Shown one piece after another: positions 7,751-15,385 of a stretch of 64,000 bases of DNA. The notes below the pieces were generated by a model. The model was not told the origin of the DNA. It searched no databases and saw only the letters and a list, made by a program, of their open reading frames with translations. The position numbers and the translations under genes are program-made. Each line of letters begins with the position of its first letter. Within the stretch, counting starts at the first letter, position 1. This DNA is from Actinophytocola sp036555685 (GTDB taxonomy: Bacteria > Actinomycetota > Actinomycetes > Mycobacteriales > Pseudonocardiaceae): contig NZ_DATBKY010000161.1 of assembly GCF_036555685.1 (NCBI RefSeq), forward strand, positions 5,596 to 69,595. Reading direction: 5' to 3'.

Positions 7751-8827
7751 TCATGGCCTGCTGATCGCCGCGTACGCGGTGGTCAGCAGGCCCGGCTCGG
7801 GGTCCTCCAGCCGGCCCGGCCGGGCGAGCGCGTCGAGCACCACGAAGCGGAGCACGCCGGCGCGGGTCTTCTTGTCGCCGCGCATGGCCTCGACCAGGTC
7901 CGGCAGCGCGTCGCGCTCGTAGCCGGTCGGCAGGCCGATCGACTCGAGGACGGCGCGGTGCCGGTCCGCGGTGCCGTCGTCCAGGCGGCCGGCGTGGCGG
8001 GCCAGCTCCGCGGCGAACACCAGGCCGACGCTGACCGCCGCGCCGTGCCGCCACCGGTAGCCCTCGCGGCGCTCGATCGCGTGGCCGAGGGTGTGGCCGT
8101 AGTTGAGGATCTCGCGCAGGCTCGACTCGCGGAGGTCGGCGGCCACGACGTCGGCCTTGACCTGGATCTTGCGCCGCACCAGCTCGGCCAGCACGTCGCC
8201 GTCCGGGTCGAGCGCCGCCTTCGGGTCCGCTTCGACGAGCTCGAGGATCCGTGGGTCCGCGATGAAGCCGCCTTTGATCACCTCGGCCATGCCCGCGGCG
8301 AGGTCGTCGGCCGGCAGGGTGCGCAGGATGTCGAGGTCGGCGAGCACGGCGGACGGCTCGTGGAACGCGCCGACGAGGTTCTTGCCGGCGCCGATGTTGA
8401 TGCCGGTCTTGCCGCCGACCGCGGCGTCCACCATGCCGAGCAACGTGGTCGGCACGTTGACCAGCCGCACGCCACGCATCCACGTCGCCGCCACGAAGCC
8501 GCCGAGGTCGGTCACCGCTCCCCCGCCGTAGGCCACGACCGTGCCGCCACGGTCCATGCCCACCGCGGCGAGGGCGTCCCAGCACTGGCCGGCGACCTCG
8601 AGGCTCTTGCCCTCCTCGGCGTCGGGGATCGCTATCAGGTGCGCGTCTACGTCCGCGGCGCGCAGCCGGCCGCGTAGCGTCTCGGCGCCGTCGACGAGCG
8701 TCGGCGGGTGGATGATCACGACCTTCGGCGCTCCGGCGACCTGTGCCACGAGCTCGTCCGTGAGGTCCCGCCCGACCACGACCTCGTACGGCCGCTCGGT
8801 GGCCACCCTGATCCGCGCCGGCTCCAC
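7751..8827 (-). CDS. aroB: 3-dehydroquinate synthase
   Basis: 358 residues. It makes 3-dehydroquinate from DAHP using NAD+ and zinc. Family signatures are clear: VVAYGGGAVTDLGGFVAATW for NAD binding, PTTLLGMVDAAVGGKTGIN with the catalytic Lys pair, and the metal ligands Glu in AEVIKGG and two His in NYGHTLGHAIE and WRHGAAV. The start is GTG with GAGGAG upstream. It is transcribed toward aroQ. In M. tuberculosis aroC-aroK-aroB-aroQ are contiguous; here an AlkZ-like gene separates aroK from aroB. Confidence 0.97.
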   Translation of the reverse strand: MEPARIRVATERPYEVVVGRDLTDELVAQVAGAPKVVIIHPPTLVDGAETLRGRLRAADVDAHLIAIPDAEEGKSLEVAGQCWDALAAVGMDRGGTVVAYGGGAVTDLGGFVAATWMRGVRLVNVPTTLLGMVDAAVGGKTGINIGAGKNLVGAFHEPSAVLADLDILRTLPADDLAAGMAEVIKGGFIADPRILELVEADPKAALDPDGDVLAELVRRKIQVKADVVAADLRESSLREILNYGHTLGHAIERREGYRWRHGAAVSVGLVFAAELARHAGRLDDGTADRHRAVLESIGLPTGYERDALPDLVEAMRGDKKTRAGVLRFVVLDALARPGRLEDPEPGLLTTAYAAISRP

Positions 8828-8898
8828 TGCCTCACTCCTCGCCGTCCATTGGTGTGGATGAGCATCGCACCGGGGCCTCGTCCATGTTCAGTTGGGGA

Positions 8899-10023
8899 TC
8901 AGTCCAGTTCCACCTCCGTCGTGCCGTCGTGCCCGCGTGCCGCGGCGACGAGGTCGCCCTGCTCCTCGATCTTCGTGTGCTGCCTGGTGGTGATCTCGCG
9001 GGTCACGGTGACGGCCAGCCGCAGCACGCGGCCCGACCTGCGGGCACGCCACGTGCCGGCGATGTCGCCGTCGACGAGCACGATGCCGGGGCTGCCGACC
9101 GGCCGCCACACCGTCCTGGCGACAGCCCGGTCCGGCACCAGGAACGCTCGGTTGCCCAATGCGATGGCGTCCCGTGGCGGCAGCAACAACACCGGCGGCG
9201 CAGCGGGCGCGGCGCCGACGGCGGCCAGCGCGTCGGCGTGTGCGCGCAATGCCATACCGTCGATCCGCACGTCCTCGAGCTCGCCGGCGAGCTCGTCGAA
9301 GCTCGGCTTCAACCAGTCCGGTGGCGTCGTGACCGACCGGGTGTCCAGCCACGTCACCAGGTCGCGGAGCGTGGCCGGGCCGGCGAGCCGGAGATAGGCA
9401 CGCAGCAGCTCGGTCGTCTTCCGGCCACGCGCGATCGCCGGCTCGCCGGGCGCCACCCGGAACAGCAGGCGCCGGCCGTCCCGCGGAACCACCTCGAGGC
9501 CCGCGTACAGCGTGCCGAGCCGGAACAGCCCCTCGGCCACGTGCGCGACGCCGCACCCCACGCACCACGGCCGAGCGATCTCCGGTAACCGGGGGCTGAC
9601 CGCGCCGGACAACTCGCCCTTCGTGGCCACCTCACCGGGAAAGACCTCGCGCAGTCGCGCGGCGACCTCTTCGAGTAACGCCGGCCCGTCCGCACCGGAG
9701 GCGATCAGCTCGTCGCCGTAGCCGCCCAGGTACGCCCGCAGCGTGTCGTTGTCCCGCGGCCACAACGCGGCGCGTATCAGCGGCAGGTCGGCCCGCCGGT
9801 GCAGGTGCGGCGAGCCGCGCACGGTCAGCGCGAGCGCCAGCTCCGGCCGGTCGAGCCCGGGATCCCCGGTGCGCTGGTGGAGGGCGTGCGCTGCCGAGCC
9901 GGCAGGGGTGTCCTGCAGGCCGACCGCGAGCACGTCAAGATCGTCGAGGGGTGCGCCGCCGTGCAGGCCCTGCGCCCACACACGATGCGCGAGCACGGCA
10001 CGACGATCGAGTTCGACTGCCAT
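8899..10023 (-). CDS. Winged-helix AlkZ/YcaQ-like protein (HTH_42)
   Basis: 374 residues. The fold pattern is that of the HTH_42 family, with winged-helix elements around residues 1-70, 95-150 and 215-260 and a C-terminal beta-rich domain ending in RQHTKIEEQGDLVAAARG. Some relatives (Streptomyces AlkZ, E. coli YcaQ) are DNA glycosylases that unhook interstrand crosslinks and use a Gln-rich catalytic motif near the N-terminus. Here the corresponding stretch reads VGLQDTPAG, with one Gln, so glycosylase activity is uncertain. The gene interrupts the aro cluster on the same strand, 46 bp below aroK and 71 bp above aroB. Confidence 0.75.
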   Translation of the reverse strand: MAVELDRRAVLAHRVWAQGLHGGAPLDDLDVLAVGLQDTPAGSAAHALHQRTGDPGLDRPELALALTVRGSPHLHRRADLPLIRAALWPRDNDTLRAYLGGYGDELIASGADGPALLEEVAARLREVFPGEVATKGELSGAVSPRLPEIARPWCVGCGVAHVAEGLFRLGTLYAGLEVVPRDGRRLLFRVAPGEPAIARGRKTTELLRAYLRLAGPATLRDLVTWLDTRSVTTPPDWLKPSFDELAGELEDVRIDGMALRAHADALAAVGAAPAAPPVLLLPPRDAIALGNRAFLVPDRAVARTVWRPVGSPGIVLVDGDIAGTWRARRSGRVLRLAVTVTREITTRQHTKIEEQGDLVAAARGHDGTTEVELD

Positions 10024-10069
10024 GCACCATGCCTAGCAGCGGGCACCGACAGGTCCGAACCGGTCGCGC

Positions 10070-10609
10070 TCAGTCCTGGGTTACCGGCATGCTCGCGAGC
10101 ACGTCGGCCAGAACCTCCTGCGGGGTGCGCTCGCTCGTCTGCACGGTCGCCGCGGCGACTTGCGCGTAGACCGGGCGGCGCGTGCCCAGCAGCTCCTTGA
10201 GGTGCGCGCGTGGGTTCGGCAGCAGCCACGGGTGCAGCGGAACCAGGCCCTCGCGGCGCAGCAGGTGCTCGAGGTCGACGTCGAGGAAGACGACGTGGAA
10301 CGGCGCCAGCAAGTCCGGCACGCCGGGTGCCGTCGGCGTCCCGCCCCCGAGCGCGAGGACGCCGGTGAACCCCGGTAGCAGCGTGGTCAGCAGCTCGCGC
10401 TCGGACTCCTGGAACCGCTCCCGGCCGAGCTGGACCACGAGCTCGCCCGCGGGCAGCCCGTGCGCCCGCTCGAGGTCGTCGTCGAAGTCGCGGAACTCGA
10501 CGCCCAGCCGCTCGGCGGCGAGCCGGCCGACCGTGCTCTTACCCGAGCCGGGCGGGCCGACGAGGATCAGTACGGGACCGCGTCCGGTCGGTGTCACTGT
10601 TCCGGTCAC
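10070..10609 (-). CDS. aroK: Shikimate kinase-like protein with altered substrate residues
   Basis: 179 residues from a GTG that overlaps the aroC stop as GTGA. The P-loop GPPGSGKST (18-26), DFD (41-43, one Asp expected to bind shikimate) and LGGGTP (87-92) are in place, and position plus length fit AroK, which phosphorylates shikimate with ATP. Two of the usual shikimate-contacting arginines are not where expected: the FR pair is FQ (Gln66) and the lid RPLL reads HPWLL (126-130). The third, in TRRPVY, is present. It may be a divergent but active kinase or one with a changed substrate. A GTG four codons further in is an alternative start. Confidence 0.82.
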   Translation of the reverse strand: MTGTVTPTGRGPVLILVGPPGSGKSTVGRLAAERLGVEFRDFDDDLERAHGLPAGELVVQLGRERFQESERELLTTLLPGFTGVLALGGGTPTAPGVPDLLAPFHVVFLDVDLEHLLRREGLVPLHPWLLPNPRAHLKELLGTRRPVYAQVAAATVQTSERTPQEVLADVLASMPVTQD

Positions 10610-11793
10610 CACCGTTCCTGCAGTGCCTTGAGGTAGCCCTCGGCGTTGCGCCTGGACTCGGTGAGGGAGTCGCCGCCGAACTTCTCCAGCGCCGCCTCGG
10701 CGAGTACCAGCCCCATCACCGACTCGAGAACCACGCCCGCCCGCGGTACCGCGCACACGTCCGAGCGCTGGTGGATCGCCACCGCCGGCTCACCCGTCAC
10801 GACGTCTACTGTGGATAGTGCACGTGGGACGGTCGAGATCGGCTTCATGGCCACCCGGGCGACGAGCGGCTCACCGTTGGTGATGCCGCCCTCGAGGCCA
10901 CCCGCGCGGTTGGACCGCCGCGTCACACCCGTGACGCCGCCGGCCGGGTCGATCTCGTCGTGCGCCTTGCTGCCCCACCGCCGCGCGGTCTCGAACCCGT
11001 CGCCGATCGCCACGCCCTTCATCGCCTGGACGCCCATGAGGGCACCGGCGAGCCGGGCGTCGAGCCGGCGGTCCCAGTGCACGTGCGAGCCGAGCCCCGG
11101 CGGCAACCCGTAGGCGATCACCTCGATGACGCCGCCGACCGTGTCACCCGCCTCCTTGACCGCCTCGACCTCGGCGACCATCGCCTCGGTGGCCCTCGGG
11201 TCGAAAGCGCGGACCGGGCTCTCGTCGATCGCCGCGAGGTCCTCCGGCTGCGGAGCCGGTCCGTCGGGCGCGTCTGCCGTGCCGATCGAGATCACGTGGC
11301 TGAGCACCTCGACGCCGAGCAGCTGGCGCAGGAACGCGCGGGCCACGGTGCCGAGCGCGGTGCGGGACGCCGTCTCCCGCGCGCTCGCCCGCTCCAGGAC
11401 GGGGCGGGCCTCGTCGAAGCCGTACTTCTGCATGCCCGCCAGGTCGGCGTGCCCGGGACGCGGGCGCGTGAGCGGCTCGTTGCGGGCGAGGCCGGCCAGC
11501 TCGCCGGGGTCGACGGGGTCGGCGGCCATCACCTTCTCCCACTTGGGCCACTCGGCGTTGTCGATGCGGACCGCGATGGGGCCGCCCTGCGTGACGCCGT
11601 GGCGGACCCCGCCGAGGAACTCGACCCGGTCGGTCTCGAAGCCCATGCGCGGGCTGCGCCCGAACCCGAGCCGGCGGCGGGCGAGCTGCTCGCCGACGTC
11701 CGTCGTGGTGACCTCGACACCGGCCACCATGCCCTCCAGCACGGCGACGAGCGCGGGGCCGTGGGACTCCCCAGCGGTGATCCAACGCAACAC
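10606..11793 (-). CDS. aroC: Chorismate synthase
   Basis: 395 residues. It uses reduced FMN to convert EPSP to chorismate, the last shikimate-pathway step. The three family signatures are present: GESHGPALVAVLEG near residue 9, the GRSSARETASR-type region here as ERASARETASRTALG, and the C-terminal RSDVCAVPRAGVVLESV. The start is GTG with LRWITAGESHG immediately after. It heads the pair aroC-aroK and lies downstream of the prepilin peptidase gene with a 23-bp gap, so the two may share a transcript. Confidence 0.97.
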   Translation of the reverse strand: MLRWITAGESHGPALVAVLEGMVAGVEVTTTDVGEQLARRRLGFGRSPRMGFETDRVEFLGGVRHGVTQGGPIAVRIDNAEWPKWEKVMAADPVDPGELAGLARNEPLTRPRPGHADLAGMQKYGFDEARPVLERASARETASRTALGTVARAFLRQLLGVEVLSHVISIGTADAPDGPAPQPEDLAAIDESPVRAFDPRATEAMVAEVEAVKEAGDTVGGVIEVIAYGLPPGLGSHVHWDRRLDARLAGALMGVQAMKGVAIGDGFETARRWGSKAHDEIDPAGGVTGVTRRSNRAGGLEGGITNGEPLVARVAMKPISTVPRALSTVDVVTGEPAVAIHQRSDVCAVPRAGVVLESVMGLVLAEAALEKFGGDSLTESRRNAEGYLKALQERW

Positions 11794-11816
11794 CTGCTGA
11801 TCCTGTCATGCCGTTC

Positions 11817-12455
11817 TCAAACCCCTCTGAACAGCCCGGGCGGGAAGATGGTGAACAGGCACGTGGCCGTCAGCAGGCCCGGCCCGTGCGGGATGCCCTC
11901 ACGCCGGCCGTCGGCGGTCATGGCGGCACCCAGCAGCAGGGTCCCCACCGCGGCCACGACCGCGGCCAGGGCCAGGGCGGGCCAGCCGGCCGCGGCCAGG
12001 GTGAGGCCGACGCTGCCGGACAGCTTCACGTCACCCGCACCCAGCGACGCCGGCCGCGCCAGGTGGACGAGCAGGTGGAGCGTGAGGTACACGGCCCCAC
12101 CCAACGCCGCCCGGACGGTTATCGCCCAGTCGTCGCCAAGGCACGCCGCGACCACGGTGGCGGCCGCCAGCGCCGGGTACGCGGGGAGCGTCAGCGCGTC
12201 GGGCAGCCGGGCGTGGCGAGCGTCGACCACCGCGAGCAGGACCGCGAACCACGTCAGGACGAGCGGCACGGGCAGCCACCACACGGGCAGCTGTCCACTT
12301 GCGACCCGCCACGCGACCACAACCCACAGCACCGCGACCGCACCAGCTAACCATCCACTGTGGACATGGGTGCCACGGCGGAGGCGGGCGAGCAGGAATG
12401 CGCCCGCCGCACCGGACGCGGCGCCGGCCAAACCACAGAACACGACTAGAGCCAT
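11817..12455 (-). CDS. A24 family prepilin peptidase
   Basis: 212 residues, about seven predicted membrane helices, ending close to the last helix. The aspartyl protease pair of the A24 family is visible: Asp in VDARHARLPDALT and the GxGD motif in LGAGDVKLSG. It lacks the N-terminal zinc/methylase domain of the bifunctional enzymes, as usual in actinobacteria (compare Rv2551c, also beside aro genes). It would process type IV pilin-like (Flp/Tad) precursors; none are encoded in this window. I took the ATG at 12455; an upstream ATG adding MDHSHGFVL is possible, and neither has a good ribosome site. Confidence 0.85.
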   Translation of the reverse strand: MALVVFCGLAGAASGAAGAFLLARLRRGTHVHSGWLAGAVAVLWVVVAWRVASGQLPVWWLPVPLVLTWFAVLLAVVDARHARLPDALTLPAYPALAAATVVAACLGDDWAITVRAALGGAVYLTLHLLVHLARPASLGAGDVKLSGSVGLTLAAAGWPALALAAVVAAVGTLLLGAAMTADGRREGIPHGPGLLTATCLFTIFPPGLFRGV

Positions 12456-12525
12456 GACTCCACGGTGGCCCCGGATTCCTTGTGCGGCAAGGACGAACCC
12501 GTGCGAATGGTCCATTGGCACGGGT

Positions 12526-12849
12526 TCACGCGAGCGGCAGGCCCGCCCGTGCGTGGATGTCCTTGATGACGTCGGTCTTCGCGTCGGCGTAGTTCTGCAC
12601 GTACTTCCACTCACGCTCAGCCAGCTCGCGCCGCGTGCCTGCGGGAGAACACGTGCGAGTTCGCGTCGTGCGGATCGCCGTCCGCGATGCGGCGGTGCGG
12701 CAACCGGTGCTCGAACCAGCCCGGCTCGCGAACCCGCGGCTGGTAACCCACGGCCTCGAGAGCGGGTCGTAGTCGACTACCGGCACCGCGTACGGCTCCA
12801 TCTCCCCCACGTCCGCGGCGCGGATGCTCTCCTCGTCCGTGCCGCCCCG
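12526..12849 (-). pseudogene. Decayed GrpB (UPF0157) family gene
   Basis: Pieces of a GrpB protein occur in order but in different frames. First comes SIRAADVGEMEPYAVPVVDYDP, the family N-terminus, just after the aroE stop. It runs without its middle into a second frame holding LEAVGYQPRVREPGWFEHR and IADGDPHDANSHVFS. After a further loss comes a third segment, RRELAEREWKYVQNYADAK, ending in a stop at 12526. GrpB proteins are about 170-200 residues; here about 100 codons remain, so two internal deletions with frame shifts are the simplest explanation. There is no intact start or reading frame. Confidence 0.8.
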
Positions 12850-13695
12850 CTAGATCGGCAGCGGCACCATTCCGCCGGTCGCCTCGTGCAGCGCGTCCCG
12901 CATCGTCGAACGCGGGGCCGACAGCCCGGTGAACAGCTCGACCTGGCCGAACGCCTGGTGCAGCAGCATGTCCAGGCCGGTGGCCAGCCGCCCGCCGTGC
13001 GCGCCGACCGCGGCCGCGAGCTTGGTCGGCCACGGGTGGTAGATCACGTCGAGCACGCACGGGGCGAGCGCCAGCGCGGGCACGTGGGGCTCGATCGCGT
13101 CCGCCGGTGCGGTGTTGACCAGCACCGACGCATCCCGGGCCAGCGCCTCCCACGGCACGGCGGCCCACCGGAGCACCTCGACCGCCAACCCGAGCTTCGA
13201 GCCGCACCGGCTGGCGGGCTCGGCGCGGCCCGGCTCCCGGGCCACCACGTACGCCTGCTCGAAGCCGAGGTCGGCCAGGCCCGCGAGCGCGGCGCACGCG
13301 GTCCCGCCCGCGCCGAGGACCACCCCGTAGCCGGTCCCGGCGAACCCGGCCGCACGCAACGCGCCGACCACGCCGTCGACGTCCGTGCAGTCCGCGCGCC
13401 AGCCGGACTCCTGGCGTACCAGCGTGTTCGCCGCCCCGACCGCGACGGCGCGGGTGGTCGCGTCGGTGGCGACCGAGAGCGCGGCCTGCTTGCCGGGCAT
13501 GGTCACCGACAGCCCCACCCACGAGTCGTCCAGGGACGAGACCAGGCCGGGCAGCGCGGCGGCGTCCGCCTCCACCCGCTCGTAGGTCCAGCCGGTCAGG
13601 CCGAGCGCGCGATAAGCCGCGAGATGCAGTACCGGTGACAACGAGTGCGCCACCGGGGAGCCCACGACGGCAGCACGGCGTTGCCTAGTACGCAT
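12850..13695 (-). CDS. aroE: Shikimate dehydrogenase
   Basis: 281 residues. It reduces 3-dehydroshikimate to shikimate with NADPH. Substrate-binding SLSPVLH near residue 18, the catalytic Lys in VTMPGKQAAL, Asp in DCTDVDG and the dinucleotide loop GAGGTACAAL are all present. The ATG overlaps the end of mltG by 11 bp, which argues for coupled translation and one operon with ruvX and mltG. Downstream is only the GrpB remnant. Rv2552c has the same position. Confidence 0.95.
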   Translation of the reverse strand: MRTRQRRAAVVGSPVAHSLSPVLHLAAYRALGLTGWTYERVEADAAALPGLVSSLDDSWVGLSVTMPGKQAALSVATDATTRAVAVGAANTLVRQESGWRADCTDVDGVVGALRAAGFAGTGYGVVLGAGGTACAALAGLADLGFEQAYVVAREPGRAEPASRCGSKLGLAVEVLRWAAVPWEALARDASVLVNTAPADAIEPHVPALALAPCVLDVIYHPWPTKLAAAVGAHGGRLATGLDMLLHQAFGQVELFTGLSAPRSTMRDALHEATGGMVPLPI

Positions 13696-14881
13696 CGCGG
13701 TCCTGGGCGAGGGCCACGTTCTTGTCGTGCTCCGCCTGCGTCGAGGCGAAGCAGGAGGAACCGTCCTTCTGGCAGCGCACGAAGTACAGCCACTTCCCCT
13801 TCGCCGGCGAAGCGGCGGCCTTGAACGCCTCCGAGCTCGGCGCGGATATCGGGGTCGGCGGCAGGCCCGTGTTCTGGTAGGTGTTGTACGGCCCCGCCTT
13901 GTCCCGGTCCGCCCCGTTCGTGCGGATCGTCGGCCGGTCCAGCACGTAGTTGATCGTGGAGTCGTACTGCAGCTCCATCCGCTGGGCGAGCCGGTTGTAG
14001 GTCACCCGGGACACCTTCGCGAAGTCCTTCTCGATGGCCTCGCGCTCGATCAGCGACGCCATGATCGTCAACTGGTACGGGGTGAACCCGGTGTCCTGGG
14101 CGATGTTCGGCATGCCCACGGCCTGCAGCTGCGTCGTCGAGTTGCTCACCAGCTGCTGCCACAGCTCGTCGGCGCCCGAACCGGGCTTCACGTCGTACAC
14201 ACCAGGCATGATCAGGCCCTCGAGCCGCCGCTCCGGGTCGGCCTTCTGCGCGTACGGGATCGCCCAGTCCGGCACGCCGAGCTTGGCGAGGTCGGCCTTC
14301 TTCACGCTCGCCCACAGCTGGTCGGGCTTGACGCAGGTGCTCTTGCCGTTGAGCTTCGCGCACGACGCCTGGGACAGCTCGGTGACGATGCCCGGCGTGA
14401 CCTTGTTGCCGTTCTTGATGTCGTGCAGCTGCGTGCCCGCGGTGATCTGGAGGTTCCCGACCTTCGCGTCCTTGGCGACGATCTGGGTCACCGCTGCTTT
14501 GCCGGACGACTTGGTCTTCACCACGTAGTAGCCGGGCTGGATGGCCCGGACCCGCTCGTCGGACTCGGCGGCGGTGACGAACGCCCGCGAGCTCGCGACG
14601 ACGTCCGCGTCGGCGAGGGTGGCGGCGATGTCACCGGTGGACTCGCCGTTCTTGACCTGCACCACGACCTGGTTCTCGCCGTTGCCCGCGTAGTCGTCGT
14701 AGTCGCCGATGCCCAGGAGCTGCTGTAAGCCGAAGTACCCGGCCACGGCGATCAGCCCGAGCACGACCACCATGCTCACCCACAGCACGACCCGCCGGCG
14801 TTTGCGCTTGCGCGGCTTGCGTACCGGCCGCTGGCGCTCGGTGCGGGAATCGGTGAACAGGTCGAGCTCTTCGTGGGTCAT
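13685..14881 (-). CDS. mltG: Endolytic murein transglycosylase MltG
   Basis: 398 residues. A basic cytosolic N-terminus (RKPRKRKRRR) leads into one membrane helix (about 31-50), then an external LysM-like domain and a YceG catalytic domain. The catalytic Glu is Glu279 in MASLIEREA, followed by NRLAQRMELQYDSTINY, the family signature; EGLIMPGVYD (221-230) is another conserved stretch. The family cleaves nascent glycan strands to end their elongation. Two Cys (174 and 183) in the external part could form a disulfide. The start overlaps the ruvX stop as ATGA. Confidence 0.94.
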   Translation of the reverse strand: MTHEELDLFTDSRTERQRPVRKPRKRKRRRVVLWVSMVVVLGLIAVAGYFGLQQLLGIGDYDDYAGNGENQVVVQVKNGESTGDIAATLADADVVASSRAFVTAAESDERVRAIQPGYYVVKTKSSGKAAVTQIVAKDAKVGNLQITAGTQLHDIKNGNKVTPGIVTELSQASCAKLNGKSTCVKPDQLWASVKKADLAKLGVPDWAIPYAQKADPERRLEGLIMPGVYDVKPGSGADELWQQLVSNSTTQLQAVGMPNIAQDTGFTPYQLTIMASLIEREAIEKDFAKVSRVTYNRLAQRMELQYDSTINYVLDRPTIRTNGADRDKAGPYNTYQNTGLPPTPISAPSSEAFKAAASPAKGKWLYFVRCQKDGSSCFASTQAEHDKNVALAQDRDAY

Positions 14882-15366
14882 GGTTGTGACGCCTCCGGAG
14901 GCAAGTGCCGGGCCCGGCCGTCCAGCCAGGCCTGCAAGATTTCGACGGCCGCGGCCTGGTCGACCACCGCTCGCTGCTTCTTGCCGCGCACCCCCCGATC
15001 GCTGAGCATCTTCGTGGCGCTGACCGTGGTGAGCCGCTCGTCGGCCAGGCGAACCGGCACCGGACGGATCCGCTTCGCGAGCCGCCTGGCGTATGCGGCG
15101 GCTCCGGCCGCCGCCTTGCCGTGACGGGCCGCGAGGGTTCTCGGTAATCCGACCACCACTTCGACCACCTCGTGCTCGACAACGAGCTCGGCCAGCCGGT
15201 CGAGATCGCTACCCGAGCGTTCGTCGCGAGACAGAGTAACCAGTGGAGTGGCGAGAACGGGACCGGGATCGCTCAGAGCGACCCCCACCCGCACCGACCC
15301 GACGTCGACGCCGAGCCTGCGGCCGGGTCCCGGATCACCGAGACCCGGCTTGTCAGGCTGGGTCAC
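14878..15366 (-). CDS. ruvX: YqgF/RuvX, putative Holliday-junction resolvase or RNase
   Basis: 162 residues with an RNase H-like fold: LGVDVGSVRVGVALSD holds the first catalytic Asp, VVVGLPRTL the middle strand, LADERLTTV the Glu, and VDQAAAVEILQAWLD the last Asp. The family is involved in pre-16S rRNA processing and has been proposed as a resolvase. The GTG start is preceded by GGGGGA and lies 19 bp after the alaS stop. The frame extends upstream but is antisense to alaS there and is not homologous. The alaS-ruvX-mltG-aroE order is the common actinobacterial one. Confidence 0.93.
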   Translation of the reverse strand: MTQPDKPGLGDPGPGRRLGVDVGSVRVGVALSDPGPVLATPLVTLSRDERSGSDLDRLAELVVEHEVVEVVVGLPRTLAARHGKAAAGAAAYARRLAKRIRPVPVRLADERLTTVSATKMLSDRGVRGKKQRAVVDQAAAVEILQAWLDGRARHLPPEASQP

Positions 15367-15385
15367 GTGGCATCCCCCGGCTCCC

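Noticed and set aside
10960..13638. Very long open frame on the plus strand across aroC, the A24 peptidase and aroE
   Set aside because: It is antisense to well-recognised genes, is Arg/Pro/His-rich and has no homology I recognise; such frames arise from the strong GC bias at third codon positions.
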